From: Caldilineaceae bacterium
Lineage (GTDB): Bacteria > Chloroflexota > Anaerolineae > Caldilineales > Caldilineaceae
Length of the DNA: 64,000 nt
NCBI GenBank assembly: GCA_020846635.1
Contig: JADLDO010000023.1
Location: forward strand, 62,001 to 126,000
Reading direction: 5' to 3'
The stretch's first letter is position 1; each line of letters opens with the position of its first letter. The position numbers and the translations under genes were made by a program. The notes below the pieces were generated by a model. It saw only the letters and a program-made list of their open reading frames with translations. It did no database searches and was not told where the DNA came from. Of the stretch, positions 18,476-27,217 are shown in pieces.

Positions 18476-19396
18476 ATGCTCAATCTTTATAAGCTGGACA
18501 TCTTTACCCAAGTTGTAGAAGCAGGGAGTTTTAGCGCCGCGGCGGAAAGGCTGTTGATGAGCCAGTCGGGCGTGAGCCAACATATTCAGGATTTGGAGCG
18601 CAGCCTCGGCGTCAAATTGCTGACGCGCAGTGCGCGCGGGGTGCAACTGACCGAGCCGGGAAAGACGCTCTATGAGTATGCCCAGCGTATTGCGATCCTG
18701 GCGACCGAGGCGGAGGCGGCGGTGACGGATGTGGCGCAGTTGGCCGCGGGCGAGATACTTCTGGGCGCAACGCCAGGGGTGGGTGTCTATGTGCTGGCTG
18801 TATGGGTGGAGAGCTTTGGTCTGCGCTATCCGCGCCTGTCGGTGAATGTGCAGACGGACATCACCCCGCGCATTGTGGAGATGCTTCTGGCGCAGCGGCT
18901 GGACATTGGCATTGTGGAAGGGGAGTTGAACTTGCCACCTGACACATCTTTGATTAGCCACGAACTGGAAACGGTGGAACACTTTGCCGTCGTCGGGCGC
19001 AAGCATCACTTTTGGGCGCTGGATGCGATCACACTGGATGACCTCGCCGGGCATACGCTGATTACACGCCAGCGCGAAAGCCAAACACGCATCTGGCTCG
19101 ACGAGATATTGGCCCAAAACGGCATCCGCGTGCGCATTGGGGCCGAGTTTGACAATGTGGAGTCGATCAAGCGTGCGGTCATGGCGGGAACGGCGTTGAC
19201 GATTCTGCCCCGCTATGCCGTGGCGGATGAGGTAGAGATGGGGCTGCTGCACGCCTTGCCCATCGCCGGCAGCCCGCTGCAACGGGTGATCAAACTCCTT
19301 TGGGACAAGCGCCGTCCCTTTGGCCCGGTGACTCGCTCATTTTTGCGTCACCTGGCGGCACGCTTTCCCGCGTTGGGAGAAGTGGTGTCGCGTTGA
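18476..19396 (+). CDS. LysR-family transcriptional regulator
   Basis: This 306-residue regulator has an N-terminal winged helix-turn-helix (FSAAAERLLMSQSGVSQHIQDL, about 20-41) and a C-terminal effector-binding domain with the usual two-lobed pattern. It diverges from the rhodanese/persulfide-dioxygenase/TauE operon, so it most likely controls that operon in response to a sulfur compound and represses itself. The effector is not identifiable from sequence. Confidence 0.9.
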   Translation: MLNLYKLDIFTQVVEAGSFSAAAERLLMSQSGVSQHIQDLERSLGVKLLTRSARGVQLTEPGKTLYEYAQRIAILATEAEAAVTDVAQLAAGEILLGATPGVGVYVLAVWVESFGLRYPRLSVNVQTDITPRIVEMLLAQRLDIGIVEGELNLPPDTSLISHELETVEHFAVVGRKHHFWALDAITLDDLAGHTLITRQRESQTRIWLDEILAQNGIRVRIGAEFDNVESIKRAVMAGTALTILPRYAVADEVEMGLLHALPIAGSPLQRVIKLLWDKRRPFGPVTRSFLRHLAARFPALGEVVSR

Positions 19397-19534
19397 GCGT
19401 TTGAACCTAGCGCGGCGTTTCCATTGCCGGATGGCTCCGTGGCACAATGATTCCGGCATATTTATGAGCAATTCAAGTAGCAACCCAAATCGCAACAATC
19501 AGATTCACCCAAAAGAACCATAAAGGAACCATCG

Positions 19535-20485
19535 ATGCCACCTGAGTTACGTGTACGTCCAGATGATACCTTTACGATTGTGCAATTTACCGATACCCAC
19601 TTTACGGCTACAGAACCGACAGATGAGCAGACGGCGGCATTGATGACCAGAATTTTGGAGGCCGAGCGTCCCGACCTGGTGATGCTGACGGGTGATGTCA
19701 TCGACGGTGGACGTTGCACCGACCCGGCGGAGGCGTGGCGGTTGGCGCTCTCGCCGGTTGTGGCCCAGGAACTGCCCTGGGCGGCAGTCTTTGGCAACCA
19801 CGACGACGAAGGACGGCTGGATCGGGCGGCACTGATGGCAGTGCAACAGGGCATCCCCGGTTGTCTCTCCGAACCCGGCCCTGGTCACCTATCGGGCGTG
19901 GGCAACTATGTACTCAAGGTATTGGCAGCGCAAGGCGATCAGGCTGTTGCCCACCTCTACTGCCTTGATTCGCACGCCTATTCCAAGACCGGCGTGGGCA
20001 AATATGGCTGGATTGAGCGCGACCAGATCGCCTGGTATTTGCAGACCGCACGCGAGTTAGCGGAAGCGAATGGCGGCGCAAAGCTGCCTGCACTGGCCTT
20101 CTTTCACATTCCCCTGCCCGAATATCATGAGGTGTGGGATTATCACCCTTGCTACGGCGTGAAGTATGAGGAGATCGCCGCACCTTTTGTCAATTCGGGC
20201 TTTTTTGCCGCGCTGCATGAGGCGGGCGACGTGCTGGGGACGTTTGTGGGCCATGATCATATCAACGACTTTGTGGGCGATCTCTATGGCATCCGTCTCT
20301 GCTATGGCCGCGCCACCGGCTATAACACCTATGGCCGCGCAGGCATGGCACGCGGGGCGCGCGTCATCCGCTTGACGAAGGGGGTCTGCGCCTTTAGCAC
20401 CTGGCTGCGTTTGGAAGGGGGCGAAGTCATAAGCGAACAGCCGCTGCACGCGCCGGAAGGGACTCGAACTCTGAGCGTGGAGTAA
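19535..20485 (+). CDS. Calcineurin-like metallophosphoesterase
   Basis: This 316-residue enzyme is preceded by AAAGGAA (19523-19529). It has the ordered metal-binding motifs of the family: DTH (D20, H22), GDVIDGG, GNHDD, a central His in FFHIPLPEYHE, and GHDHIND. It has no signal peptide, so it is cytoplasmic. The overall form resembles the Dcr2/purple-acid-phosphatase-like bacterial group; the substrate is unknown. It is followed by a strong hairpin. Confidence 0.87.
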   Translation: MPPELRVRPDDTFTIVQFTDTHFTATEPTDEQTAALMTRILEAERPDLVMLTGDVIDGGRCTDPAEAWRLALSPVVAQELPWAAVFGNHDDEGRLDRAALMAVQQGIPGCLSEPGPGHLSGVGNYVLKVLAAQGDQAVAHLYCLDSHAYSKTGVGKYGWIERDQIAWYLQTARELAEANGGAKLPALAFFHIPLPEYHEVWDYHPCYGVKYEEIAAPFVNSGFFAALHEAGDVLGTFVGHDHINDFVGDLYGIRLCYGRATGYNTYGRAGMARGARVIRLTKGVCAFSTWLRLEGGEVISEQPLHAPEGTRTLSVE

Positions 20486-20519
20486 CCCGAATGTGGGATA
20501 AATTGTATGATCGCGCCGG

Positions 20520-20549
20520 TTGGCATTTTGCCGGGGGATTCGCTATACT
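20520..20549 (+). promoter_or_regulatory. Candidate promoter of the Gfo/Idh gene
   Basis: TTGGCA (20520-20525) and TATACT (20544-20549) are 18 bp apart. Transcription would start near 20556, inside the left arm of the following hairpin. Confidence 0.45.
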
Positions 20550-20594
20550 CGCGACGGATCGTATTGGTTTTCCAATGACGATCCGTCGCGTTTT
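20550..20594 (+). terminator. Strong hairpin followed by TTTT
   Basis: CGCGACGGATCGT (20550-20562) pairs with 20578-20590. An inner ATTGG/CCAAT stem extends it around a TTTT loop with one bulged G, and TTTTCT follows at 20591. It would terminate the metallophosphoesterase transcript; because the candidate promoter lies directly before it, it could also influence the next gene. Confidence 0.65.
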
Positions 20595-20713
20595 CTATAG
20601 CTGTTGTGTATACTCTTTTTAGTACACTTTTTCGTTGCGCTGCCTGTCTGATTTACCCGTTTAATTTTTTGCTCTGCCGCAGCCTTGCGCGCGGCCCTCA
20701 AGAAAGGATTCCC

Positions 20714-21766
20714 ATGAGCAACGGTGCACAGCCTGTGCGGTTGGTCATGATCGGCTGTGGCGGCATGGCCCGTCACCACGTCCGGCGTATTTTGCAACAA
20801 CAGGACACCACGCAAATCGTGGCGGCTTGTGAGCCTTCGGGCCAGTCGTATGAAGATTTCTGTACAATTTTTGAAGAAGTAGGGGCGACCCCACCCCCCA
20901 ACGAACCCAATTTGGAGAAGTTGCTCCAGGACCGCGGCGACGAAATCGACGCCGCATTTATTATTACGCCCCATGTTCTCCACCATGACCAGGCCGCGGC
21001 CTGTTTGGAGGCTGGGATCGATGTGCTTTTGGAAAAGCCGATGGTGATGACCGCGGCGGAAGCCGAGGATCTGATCGCCATACGCGACCGCACCCAACGG
21101 CTGTTGGTTGTCTCTTTTAATGGCAGCCTTTCGCCGCAGATTCGCACCGCGGTCAAGATGCTGCGGTCGGGCGCATTGGGCAACATTCTCAACGTGCATG
21201 GCGTGACCTGGCAGAGCTGGAAGAATGGCACGATGGGGACTTGGCGACAAAACCCGGTCATGTCGGGCGGTGGCTTCCTCTTTGATACCGGCGCGCATCT
21301 GCTCAATACCGTCTCCGACCTGGTCGGTGAGGAATACAGCGAGGTGGCGGCGTGGTTGGACAATCGCGGGACGCCGGTGGACATCCTGGGGTCGGTCATG
21401 GCGCGCACCGTCTCCGGCGCGTTTATCACGCTGAGCGCATGCGGTGATGCGATCAAGTCCTGCCATTCAGATGTGCGTGTCTTTTGCACCGAGGGCATTT
21501 TGCGGACGGGCATTTGGGGTGAACGTTTGGAAGTGCAGCGCAATGGGCAAGAGCGGTTGATGCCTGTGCGCGTGCCTGCGTCGATGGGACAGTGGGAGCA
21601 GTTCTTGAATGTGCGTGCCGGGCGCTTGGTTAACCCCTGCCCACCGGAAATCGGGCTGCGGATGGCGCGCCTGTGGGATGCCATTCAAATGTCGGCAGCG
21701 CAAGGTGGGCAGCCGGTAAAGATTCTGGTAAGCGAAACGCCGGAGCTTACTAGGGCATACTCATAG
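20714..21766 (+). CDS. Gfo/Idh/MocA-family NAD(P)-dependent oxidoreductase
   Basis: This 350-residue sugar or inositol dehydrogenase-like protein starts at ATG 20714, which follows AAGAAAGGA; an upstream in-frame start would lie in the leader. It has an N-terminal Rossmann fold with [11 protein letters not shown], the EKP motif in LLEKPMVMT (about residues 110-118) that carries the catalytic Lys, and a C-terminal alpha/beta domain with [13 protein letters not shown]. The substrate is not predictable. It stands alone between a hairpin and the repeat at 21773. Confidence 0.88.
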   Translation: MSNGAQPVRLVMIGCGGMARHHVRRILQQQDTTQIVAACEPSGQSYEDFCTIFEEVGATPPPNEPNLEKLLQDRGDEIDAAFIITPHVLHHDQAAACLEAGIDVLLEKPMVMTAAEAEDLIAIRDRTQRLLVVSFNGSLSPQIRTAVKMLRSGALGNILNVHGVTWQSWKNGTMGTWRQNPVMSGGGFLFDTGAHLLNTVSDLVGEEYSEVAAWLDNRGTPVDILGSVMARTVSGAFITLSACGDAIKSCHSDVRVFCTEGILRTGIWGERLEVQRNGQERLMPVRVPASMGQWEQFLNVRAGRLVNPCPPEIGLRMARLWDAIQMSAAQGGQPVKILVSETPELTRAYS

Positions 21767-21772
21767 CGGGGG

Positions 21773-21902
21773 CGCGCCGCCGGAGGTTGAAACCATCCGG
21801 CTACGAGCGACGCCCCCTGAACGGGGCTTGGCGGATCACTTCTCAAGCCCCGTTCAGGGGGCGTCGTTGCGTAGCCCTGCGGCTTTAGCCCAGGGTGGCG
21901 TG
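21773..21902. repeat. Structured dispersed repeat, copy 1
   Basis: This roughly 125-bp intergenic element starts 6 bp after the oxidoreductase stop. It has closing arms (21776-21781 with 21894-21899), hairpin CCGGAGGTT/AACCATCCGG, a long central hairpin with 22-bp perfect arms (21808-21829 and 21845-21866), and hairpin CCCTG..GGCT/AGCC..CAGGG. A related copy in the opposite orientation lies at 35201-35335. There is no coding content; it may be a non-autonomous mobile or structural repeat. Confidence 0.8.
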
Positions 21903-21944
21903 GGATTCTCTATAGTTATCATGGTCGCATAGGAGAAGGCAACG

Positions 21945-23003
21945 TTGCTGCGATGGCTGCACCGGGCAATCCGTGCCCAGTTTCGCGATACCTATGTCCT
22001 TCTCTTGGAGTCGCGCGTCTCGCTGCTCTTTTTCTTGGCAGTCTGGCTGGGCAGCGCGGCCCTCTTGATCCTCTATTACCCTGAGCCGGGCAGCCCTCTT
22101 GGCCCTTCATGGGGCGAGGCGCTGTGGATGGCCTTCACCCTGATCTTCTTTGGGCCGGATGGCGAATATCCAGAGAATGGCGTGGTGCGTTTTCTCTACT
22201 ATGTCGTACCCATCGCCGGGCTGTTGATTATTGTCGATGGGCTGTTGCGCTTTGGCACAGCCTTTTTTGATAAGCAAGTGCGCGGGCAGAAATGGCAGGT
22301 AGCTGTGGCATCGACCTATGATCAACATATCATTATCTGCGGGTTGGGCAAGGTGGGTTATCGTACTGCGCTGGAACTCTTGAAATTCGGGCGCGAGGTG
22401 GTCGGAATTGAGAGCAACGACGATGGGCGATTCTTAACGGCGCTGCGCGATCGAGGGATTCCTGTGCTGATCGGAGATGCCAGCCGTCCTGAGTTTTTAG
22501 AGCGGGCGGGAGTACGGCGTGCCGATGCCATCATTCCAGCCACCGACAACGAGCTTGCCAACCTCGATATTGCCCTGCACGCTCGCGAGATGAACCCCAA
22601 GATCAAGGTCGTGCTGCGTATGTTCGACCCCGACCTGGCAGAGCGTGTGGAGAAAGGTTTTGGCATCCATACGGCATTTAGCGCTTCGGCGTTGGCCGCG
22701 CCCGTCTTTGCCACCGCGGCCATGCGCTTCCAGGTGAAACACTCATTTTATGTGGGCAGCACCCTCTTGAATCTGGCCGAGTTCACCATTGAACCAGGCG
22801 CGGCCATCGAAGGGTGGAGTGTGCAGCAGCTACAGCGCGAGGTGGACGCCTCGGTTGTTACCCACCAGCGCAATGGCAGCACCGACATTCACCCCGAACT
22901 AGAGCAAGAACTCTGTGCCGGCGATATCGTGCTGCTGCTTGCCCCTATTGAGACGCTAGGCCGGATGGGTACGCTAAGCACCAGCCGTTCCAAACCAGGT
23001 TAA
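21945..23003 (+). CDS. Ion-channel-like membrane protein with TrkA-N (RCK) domain
   Basis: This 352-residue protein starts at TTG 21945 behind AGGAGAAGG; no in-frame ATG is nearby. Two to three hydrophobic segments (about 23-45, 62-75, 80-105) precede a Rossmann-type RCK domain with IIICGLGKVGYRTA (about 127-140) and GDASRPEFL. A C-terminal TrkA-C-like segment ends the protein. The architecture is that of prokaryotic K+ channels, but the pore loop reads FTLIFFGPDGEYP rather than a TVGYGD filter, so ion selectivity is doubtful. It is convergent with the Fsr-like gene, 8 bp apart. Confidence 0.82.
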   Translation: MLRWLHRAIRAQFRDTYVLLLESRVSLLFFLAVWLGSAALLILYYPEPGSPLGPSWGEALWMAFTLIFFGPDGEYPENGVVRFLYYVVPIAGLLIIVDGLLRFGTAFFDKQVRGQKWQVAVASTYDQHIIICGLGKVGYRTALELLKFGREVVGIESNDDGRFLTALRDRGIPVLIGDASRPEFLERAGVRRADAIIPATDNELANLDIALHAREMNPKIKVVLRMFDPDLAERVEKGFGIHTAFSASALAAPVFATAAMRFQVKHSFYVGSTLLNLAEFTIEPGAAIEGWSVQQLQREVDASVVTHQRNGSTDIHPELEQELCAGDIVLLLAPIETLGRMGTLSTSRSKPG

Positions 23004-23011
23004 TCGCTGCT

Positions 23012-24211
23012 TCACTCTGCCTTGATCGGGAGGGGCAAAGTAACCGGCGTTGGTTGGGACTTTGCCCTTTTCTCATTGGGCAGGAAGATGGTCAATATCC
23101 CAAGCGCGGGCAAATAGGACGCGATGGAATAGACATAATCAATTCCCTGATGATCGGCGATGTTGCCAAAAACCGCCGCGCCCAAGCCACCCATGCCGAA
23201 GGCAAAGCCAAAAAACAGACCGGCGACCAGACCGGTATGCCCCGGTACCAATTCCTGCGCGTAGACGATGATGGCGGAAAAGGCTGAAGCAAGGATCAGG
23301 CCAATGATCACGCTTAGCACCGCGGTCCACAAAAGGTTGGCGTGTGGCATGATCAGCGTAAAAGGCAGGACGCCCAGAATCGAAACCCAAATCACATATT
23401 TACGCCCCACCTTGTCCCCAATCGGCCCCCCGAAGTAGGTCCCCACGGCAACGGCAGCCAGGAACAGAAACAGCAGCAGTTGCGCGTTCTGCACAGAAAC
23501 CTGAAACTTGTTGATGAGATAAAAGGTGTAATAGCTGGTGAGACTTGACATATAGAAGTACTTGGAAAAGATCAACAGCAGCAGCACTGTGATCGAAACG
23601 ATCACCTGCTTGCGTGTATAAAGCGATGCGGAAGCCTCTTTCCGCTTGGCGCGCCCTTTGCTTAGATGGAACTTTTTATACCACTTGCTCACCATGCTCA
23701 GGACGATGATGGCGATCAAGGCTGCCAGCGAAAACCAGGCCATATTGGTTTGGCCGTAGGGTAAGACAATAAAGGCCGCCAGCAATGGCCCGATGGCGGA
23801 GCCTGCATTGCCGCCAATTTGGAAGAATGATTGGGCGAAGCCATGCCTGCCGCCCGCAGCGGTGCGCGCCATGCGCGAGGATTCGGGGTGAAAGATCGAT
23901 GAACCAATGCCGATCAAGCCCGCGCCCATCAGAATCACCGGAAAGCTCGTGGCATAGGCAATCGTTATCAGTCCTGCTAAGGTCGAAAACATACCCACCG
24001 GCAAAGAATAGGGCAGAGGTTTCTTGTCGGTGAAAAGGCCAACAAAGGGCTGCAAGAGCGACGCCGCTAGCTGGTAGGTTAAGGTGATCACGCCAATTTG
24101 GGCAAAGGTGAGATGATAACCGGCTTTCAACATCGGATAGACCGCGGGCAGCAACGACTGGATCAGGTCGTTCAACATGTGGCTGAAACTCAGTGCAACC
24201 AGCACCGGCAT
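23012..24211 (-). CDS. fsr: MFS exporter, fosmidomycin-resistance (Fsr) type
   Basis: This is a 12-helix efflux protein of the major facilitator superfamily. ATG 24211 is chosen because AAGGAAGAG lies just upstream; an upstream start would add 36 residues that precede no conserved sequence. The N-terminal half follows E. coli Fsr closely: SFSHMLNDLIQSLLPAVYP, QIGVITLTYQLAASLLQP, GSSIFHPESSRMARTAAGGR, then QSFFQIGGNAGSAIGPLLAA. Whether fosmidomycin is a physiological substrate is unknown. Confidence 0.9.
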   Translation of the reverse strand: MPVLVALSFSHMLNDLIQSLLPAVYPMLKAGYHLTFAQIGVITLTYQLAASLLQPFVGLFTDKKPLPYSLPVGMFSTLAGLITIAYATSFPVILMGAGLIGIGSSIFHPESSRMARTAAGGRHGFAQSFFQIGGNAGSAIGPLLAAFIVLPYGQTNMAWFSLAALIAIIVLSMVSKWYKKFHLSKGRAKRKEASASLYTRKQVIVSITVLLLLIFSKYFYMSSLTSYYTFYLINKFQVSVQNAQLLLFLFLAAVAVGTYFGGPIGDKVGRKYVIWVSILGVLPFTLIMPHANLLWTAVLSVIIGLILASAFSAIIVYAQELVPGHTGLVAGLFFGFAFGMGGLGAAVFGNIADHQGIDYVYSIASYLPALGILTIFLPNEKRAKSQPTPVTLPLPIKAE

Positions 24212-24500
24212 AGCCAACTCTTCCTTTTTATACTCGACTTTATACTCTACCGTATTCACACAAGCTCTCTTTACTTGGATCACTGTTTGAACCAGTGAAT
24301 CATTTCGAAGTTGTTGCAAAGAAGTTGTTGCAAAGAGCTTGAATTATCGCAGTCTCCCGGCATTTCCCGCAATGTTTGAACGCAGCTAAAGCACGTTATG
24401 GAGTGACCCTAAAAAAGCGGTTTTCACCCGGAAACGGTTCATGTATAATGATCCGGATTTGCTGTATGCGTGGAACTTTCTAGCGAGGAGGAGGACCGAT
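24212..24500. other. Divergent intergenic region with a 14-bp tandem duplication and a promoter
   Basis: This region has no gene. A perfect direct duplication GAAGTTGTTGCAAA occupies 24307-24320 and 24321-24334. A TATAAT box (24444-24449) with a weak upstream TTTTCA would start the binding-protein transcript near 24456. Confidence 0.5.
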
Positions 24501-26204
24501 ATGCAACTTGTAAGCCATGATTGGTGTCTTTCCCTGTTTAGGAGTAACGGGTTCAGGCGTAGTAGAGTGCTTGCCCTGGTGGTGATGGCTGCTCTGTGGC
24601 TGGTCGCATGTACTGGGGCTGTGCCCGCGGGACAACCGGCGGCAGGAACAGCAGAGGTGGGCGCACCTGCCGCGGAAGCACCTGCCGGAGATGTGGAAGT
24701 AACCCGCGAAAACACGCTCATCTACGCTGGTGAGCTATCAGACTTGCTCACACTGGATCCGGCAGTCGTCTATGAATTTAGTGGCATTGCGGTCGTCGGC
24801 AATGTTTATGAAACGTTGGTCAGCTTTGAGCCGGGCCAGCCTGGCATCAAGCCACTCTTGGCCGAATCCTGGGAAATTGTAGACAGCGGCGACATGTGGA
24901 CGCTGACCTTTGCGCTTAATCCGAATGCCACCTTTGCCAGTGGCAATCCTGTTACCGCCGAAGATGTCGTCTACTCCTGGGGGCGCGCCATTGACATCAA
25001 CAAGTCCCCGGCTTTTCTCCTGATCGACATCGCCCAATTGACCAAAGAGAACATGACGGCAGTAGATGACCAGACCCTAGAAGTCAAATTGCCGAAAACG
25101 GTCAGCCCCCAGGTTTTTCTTTCGGTGATCAGCTTCTCGACCGCGGCAGTGGTTGAAAAAGCGGTGGTAGAGGCTAACCTCGGTGCTGATATGGGCGAAA
25201 CGTGGCTTAACGATCATTCCGCGGGCAGCGGGCCGTATGTGCTGAGTGCATGGGAGCGCAGCGTGCAGGTGACGCTTGATGCCAACGCCAACTACTGGGG
25301 CGACGCACCCGCTATGCAGCGTATCATCATGCAAAACGTGGGTGAGTTGGCGAATCTTCAAGCGCTGATTGAAACTGGCGATGCCGACATTGTACAAGAC
25401 CTGGGTCCGGAGCAGGCAGCCGCTATGGAGGGCAATCCCGATTTGCAGTTGGTCAAGGCCGATTCAACCCTACTTGTCTATGTTGGGCTGAATGTGCTCA
25501 AGCCGCCGCTGGACAACGTGGATGTGCGCGAAGCGATCCGTTATGCCATCAATTATGATGACATTAACACCTTGCTCGCGGGCAATGGCCGCGTTGTGCA
25601 GGAGATCATTCCGGCGGGCTTCCTGGGCCATACGGGGGAGACCTACTTCACCCAAGACCTAGAAATGTCGCGGAGCTTGCTAGAGCAAGCCGGTGTTGCC
25701 GAGGGAACCGAGATCGGCTTACTGATCCCGGTAGGCCCTGCGCCTGGTGGTCTGGAATGGGGTGTCATCGCCTCCAAGATTCAGAGCGATTTGGCGCAGG
25801 TTGGCCTCGTCGTCAATATCCAGCAGACGCAGCAGTCGGAATTGCTCAACATCTATCGCGCGCAGGATGGGGAAATGGTGCTGATCAACTGGGGGCCGGA
25901 CTTCCCCGACCCGGATGGCAATGTGACGCCCTTCACCAACTACGAGGCCCAATCCATTGCCTGGCGTAACGGCTGGGATGACCCCGATATCGCCGAGTTG
26001 GGCAAGCAAGCGGCTCTTGAGCAGGATACGGATGCTCGTACCCAACTCTATGCGCAACTGGAAGAGCGTGTGGCACATGAGGGGCCGTATGTGATGCTCT
26101 ACCAGCCCTCACGGACCTATGGCGTGCGTAACAACGTTACCGGCTTCTTGTATGACCCGGCAGACACGCCTTCTATCACCTTTGCCAATATCAGCAAAGA
26201 ATAA
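24501..26204 (+). CDS. Peptide/nickel-type ABC transporter substrate-binding lipoprotein (SBP family 5)
   Basis: This 567-residue extracytoplasmic binding protein uses ATG 24501, supported by GGAGGAGG (24486-24493). A signal peptide ends in the lipobox LVAC, after which a Gly/Ala/Pro linker leads into the family-5 fold: LDPAVVYEFSGIAVVGNVYE, AEDVVYSWGRAID and YAINYDDINTLLAGNG. The ligand is not predictable. It is followed at 2 bp by the DppB-type permease and then a DppC-type permease; no ATPase genes accompany them. Confidence 0.93.
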   Translation: MQLVSHDWCLSLFRSNGFRRSRVLALVVMAALWLVACTGAVPAGQPAAGTAEVGAPAAEAPAGDVEVTRENTLIYAGELSDLLTLDPAVVYEFSGIAVVGNVYETLVSFEPGQPGIKPLLAESWEIVDSGDMWTLTFALNPNATFASGNPVTAEDVVYSWGRAIDINKSPAFLLIDIAQLTKENMTAVDDQTLEVKLPKTVSPQVFLSVISFSTAAVVEKAVVEANLGADMGETWLNDHSAGSGPYVLSAWERSVQVTLDANANYWGDAPAMQRIIMQNVGELANLQALIETGDADIVQDLGPEQAAAMEGNPDLQLVKADSTLLVYVGLNVLKPPLDNVDVREAIRYAINYDDINTLLAGNGRVVQEIIPAGFLGHTGETYFTQDLEMSRSLLEQAGVAEGTEIGLLIPVGPAPGGLEWGVIASKIQSDLAQVGLVVNIQQTQQSELLNIYRAQDGEMVLINWGPDFPDPDGNVTPFTNYEAQSIAWRNGWDDPDIAELGKQAALEQDTDARTQLYAQLEERVAHEGPYVMLYQPSRTYGVRNNVTGFLYDPADTPSITFANISKE

Positions 26205-26206
26205 CA

Positions 26207-27214
26207 GTGTTTCGCTTTATTGTGCGCCGCGTCACCGGCCTGGTATTGGTCATGGTCGGGGTTTCCATCATTACCTTTATCCTGGCTCACCTCGTACCGG
26301 TGGACCCGGCAGCGGCGGCATTGGGGCAAAATGCGCGTGAAGAGCAGATTGCCGCCTATCGCGAGCAACTTGGCCTAGACCGTCCGGTGGTGGAGCAGTA
26401 TTTCACCTACATGAGCCGTTTGCTGCGGGGCGATTTGGGTGTATCCATCCGCACCCGTCGCCCCGTAGCCGACGACTTGAGGGACTTCCTGCCCGCCACG
26501 CTGGAATTGTCACTGGCGGCACTCTTGGTCTCGCTCTTTTTCGGTATTCCGTTGGGCATGGCCGCGGCGCTGCGCCGCAATTCCTGGGTCGATGCGTTTG
26601 CGCGCCTGCTGGCACTGGTGGGTGGATCGATTCCGATCTTTTATCTGGGGCTGCTGCTCATCGGCATCTTCTATCGCCAGTTGCGCTGGCTGCCGGGGCC
26701 GGGACGGCTCGACTCGACCATGAACCCACCTGACTTTGTCACCGGCTTGTACACCCTCGATGCCCTGCTCACCGGCAACTGGGAGGTGCTGCAAAGTACT
26801 CTCTACCATCTAATCCTGCCCGCCATCACACTAGGCTACTTCTCTACGGCTGTGCTGCTGCGTATGACACGCTCTGCCATGCTCGAAGTGCTGTCACAGG
26901 ACTACGTACGCACTGCACACGCCAAAGGGCTAGCCCGCCATTTCGTCGTCTGGCGTCATGCCCTGCGTAACGCGCTGCCGCCGATCTTGACCACCATCGG
27001 CGTCACCTTTGGCAGTTTGCTCAGCGGTGCGGTTCTGACCGAAACGATCTTCAATTGGCCGGGACTAGGTCGCTATGCCACCACATCAGTCACCAGCCTC
27101 GATTTTCCGGCGGTGATGGGGGTCACGCTGGTCGCGGCCGTTGTCTACCCGCTGGTCAATACCCTGGTTGACATTGCCTACACCTTTGTTGATCCACGCA
27201 TCCGGGTGCAATAG
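26207..27214 (+). CDS. Peptide-type ABC transporter permease (DppB)
   Basis: This 335-residue inner-membrane permease starts at GTG 26207, two bases after the preceding stop, and is probably translated by coupling. It has six helices, the N-terminal signature FIVRRVTGLVLVMVGVSIIT, the loop LGLDRPVVEQYFTYM, and the EAA motif around AHAKGLARHFVVWRHALRNA. It pairs with the DppC-type gene 3 bp downstream. Confidence 0.93.
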   Translation: MFRFIVRRVTGLVLVMVGVSIITFILAHLVPVDPAAAALGQNAREEQIAAYREQLGLDRPVVEQYFTYMSRLLRGDLGVSIRTRRPVADDLRDFLPATLELSLAALLVSLFFGIPLGMAAALRRNSWVDAFARLLALVGGSIPIFYLGLLLIGIFYRQLRWLPGPGRLDSTMNPPDFVTGLYTLDALLTGNWEVLQSTLYHLILPAITLGYFSTAVLLRMTRSAMLEVLSQDYVRTAHAKGLARHFVVWRHALRNALPPILTTIGVTFGSLLSGAVLTETIFNWPGLGRYATTSVTSLDFPAVMGVTLVAAVVYPLVNTLVDIAYTFVDPRIRVQ

Positions 27215-27217
27215 CCC

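Noticed and set aside
24307..24334. 14-bp tandem duplication as a regulator-binding site
   Set aside because: A perfect direct duplication is more simply replication slippage; no dyad symmetry.
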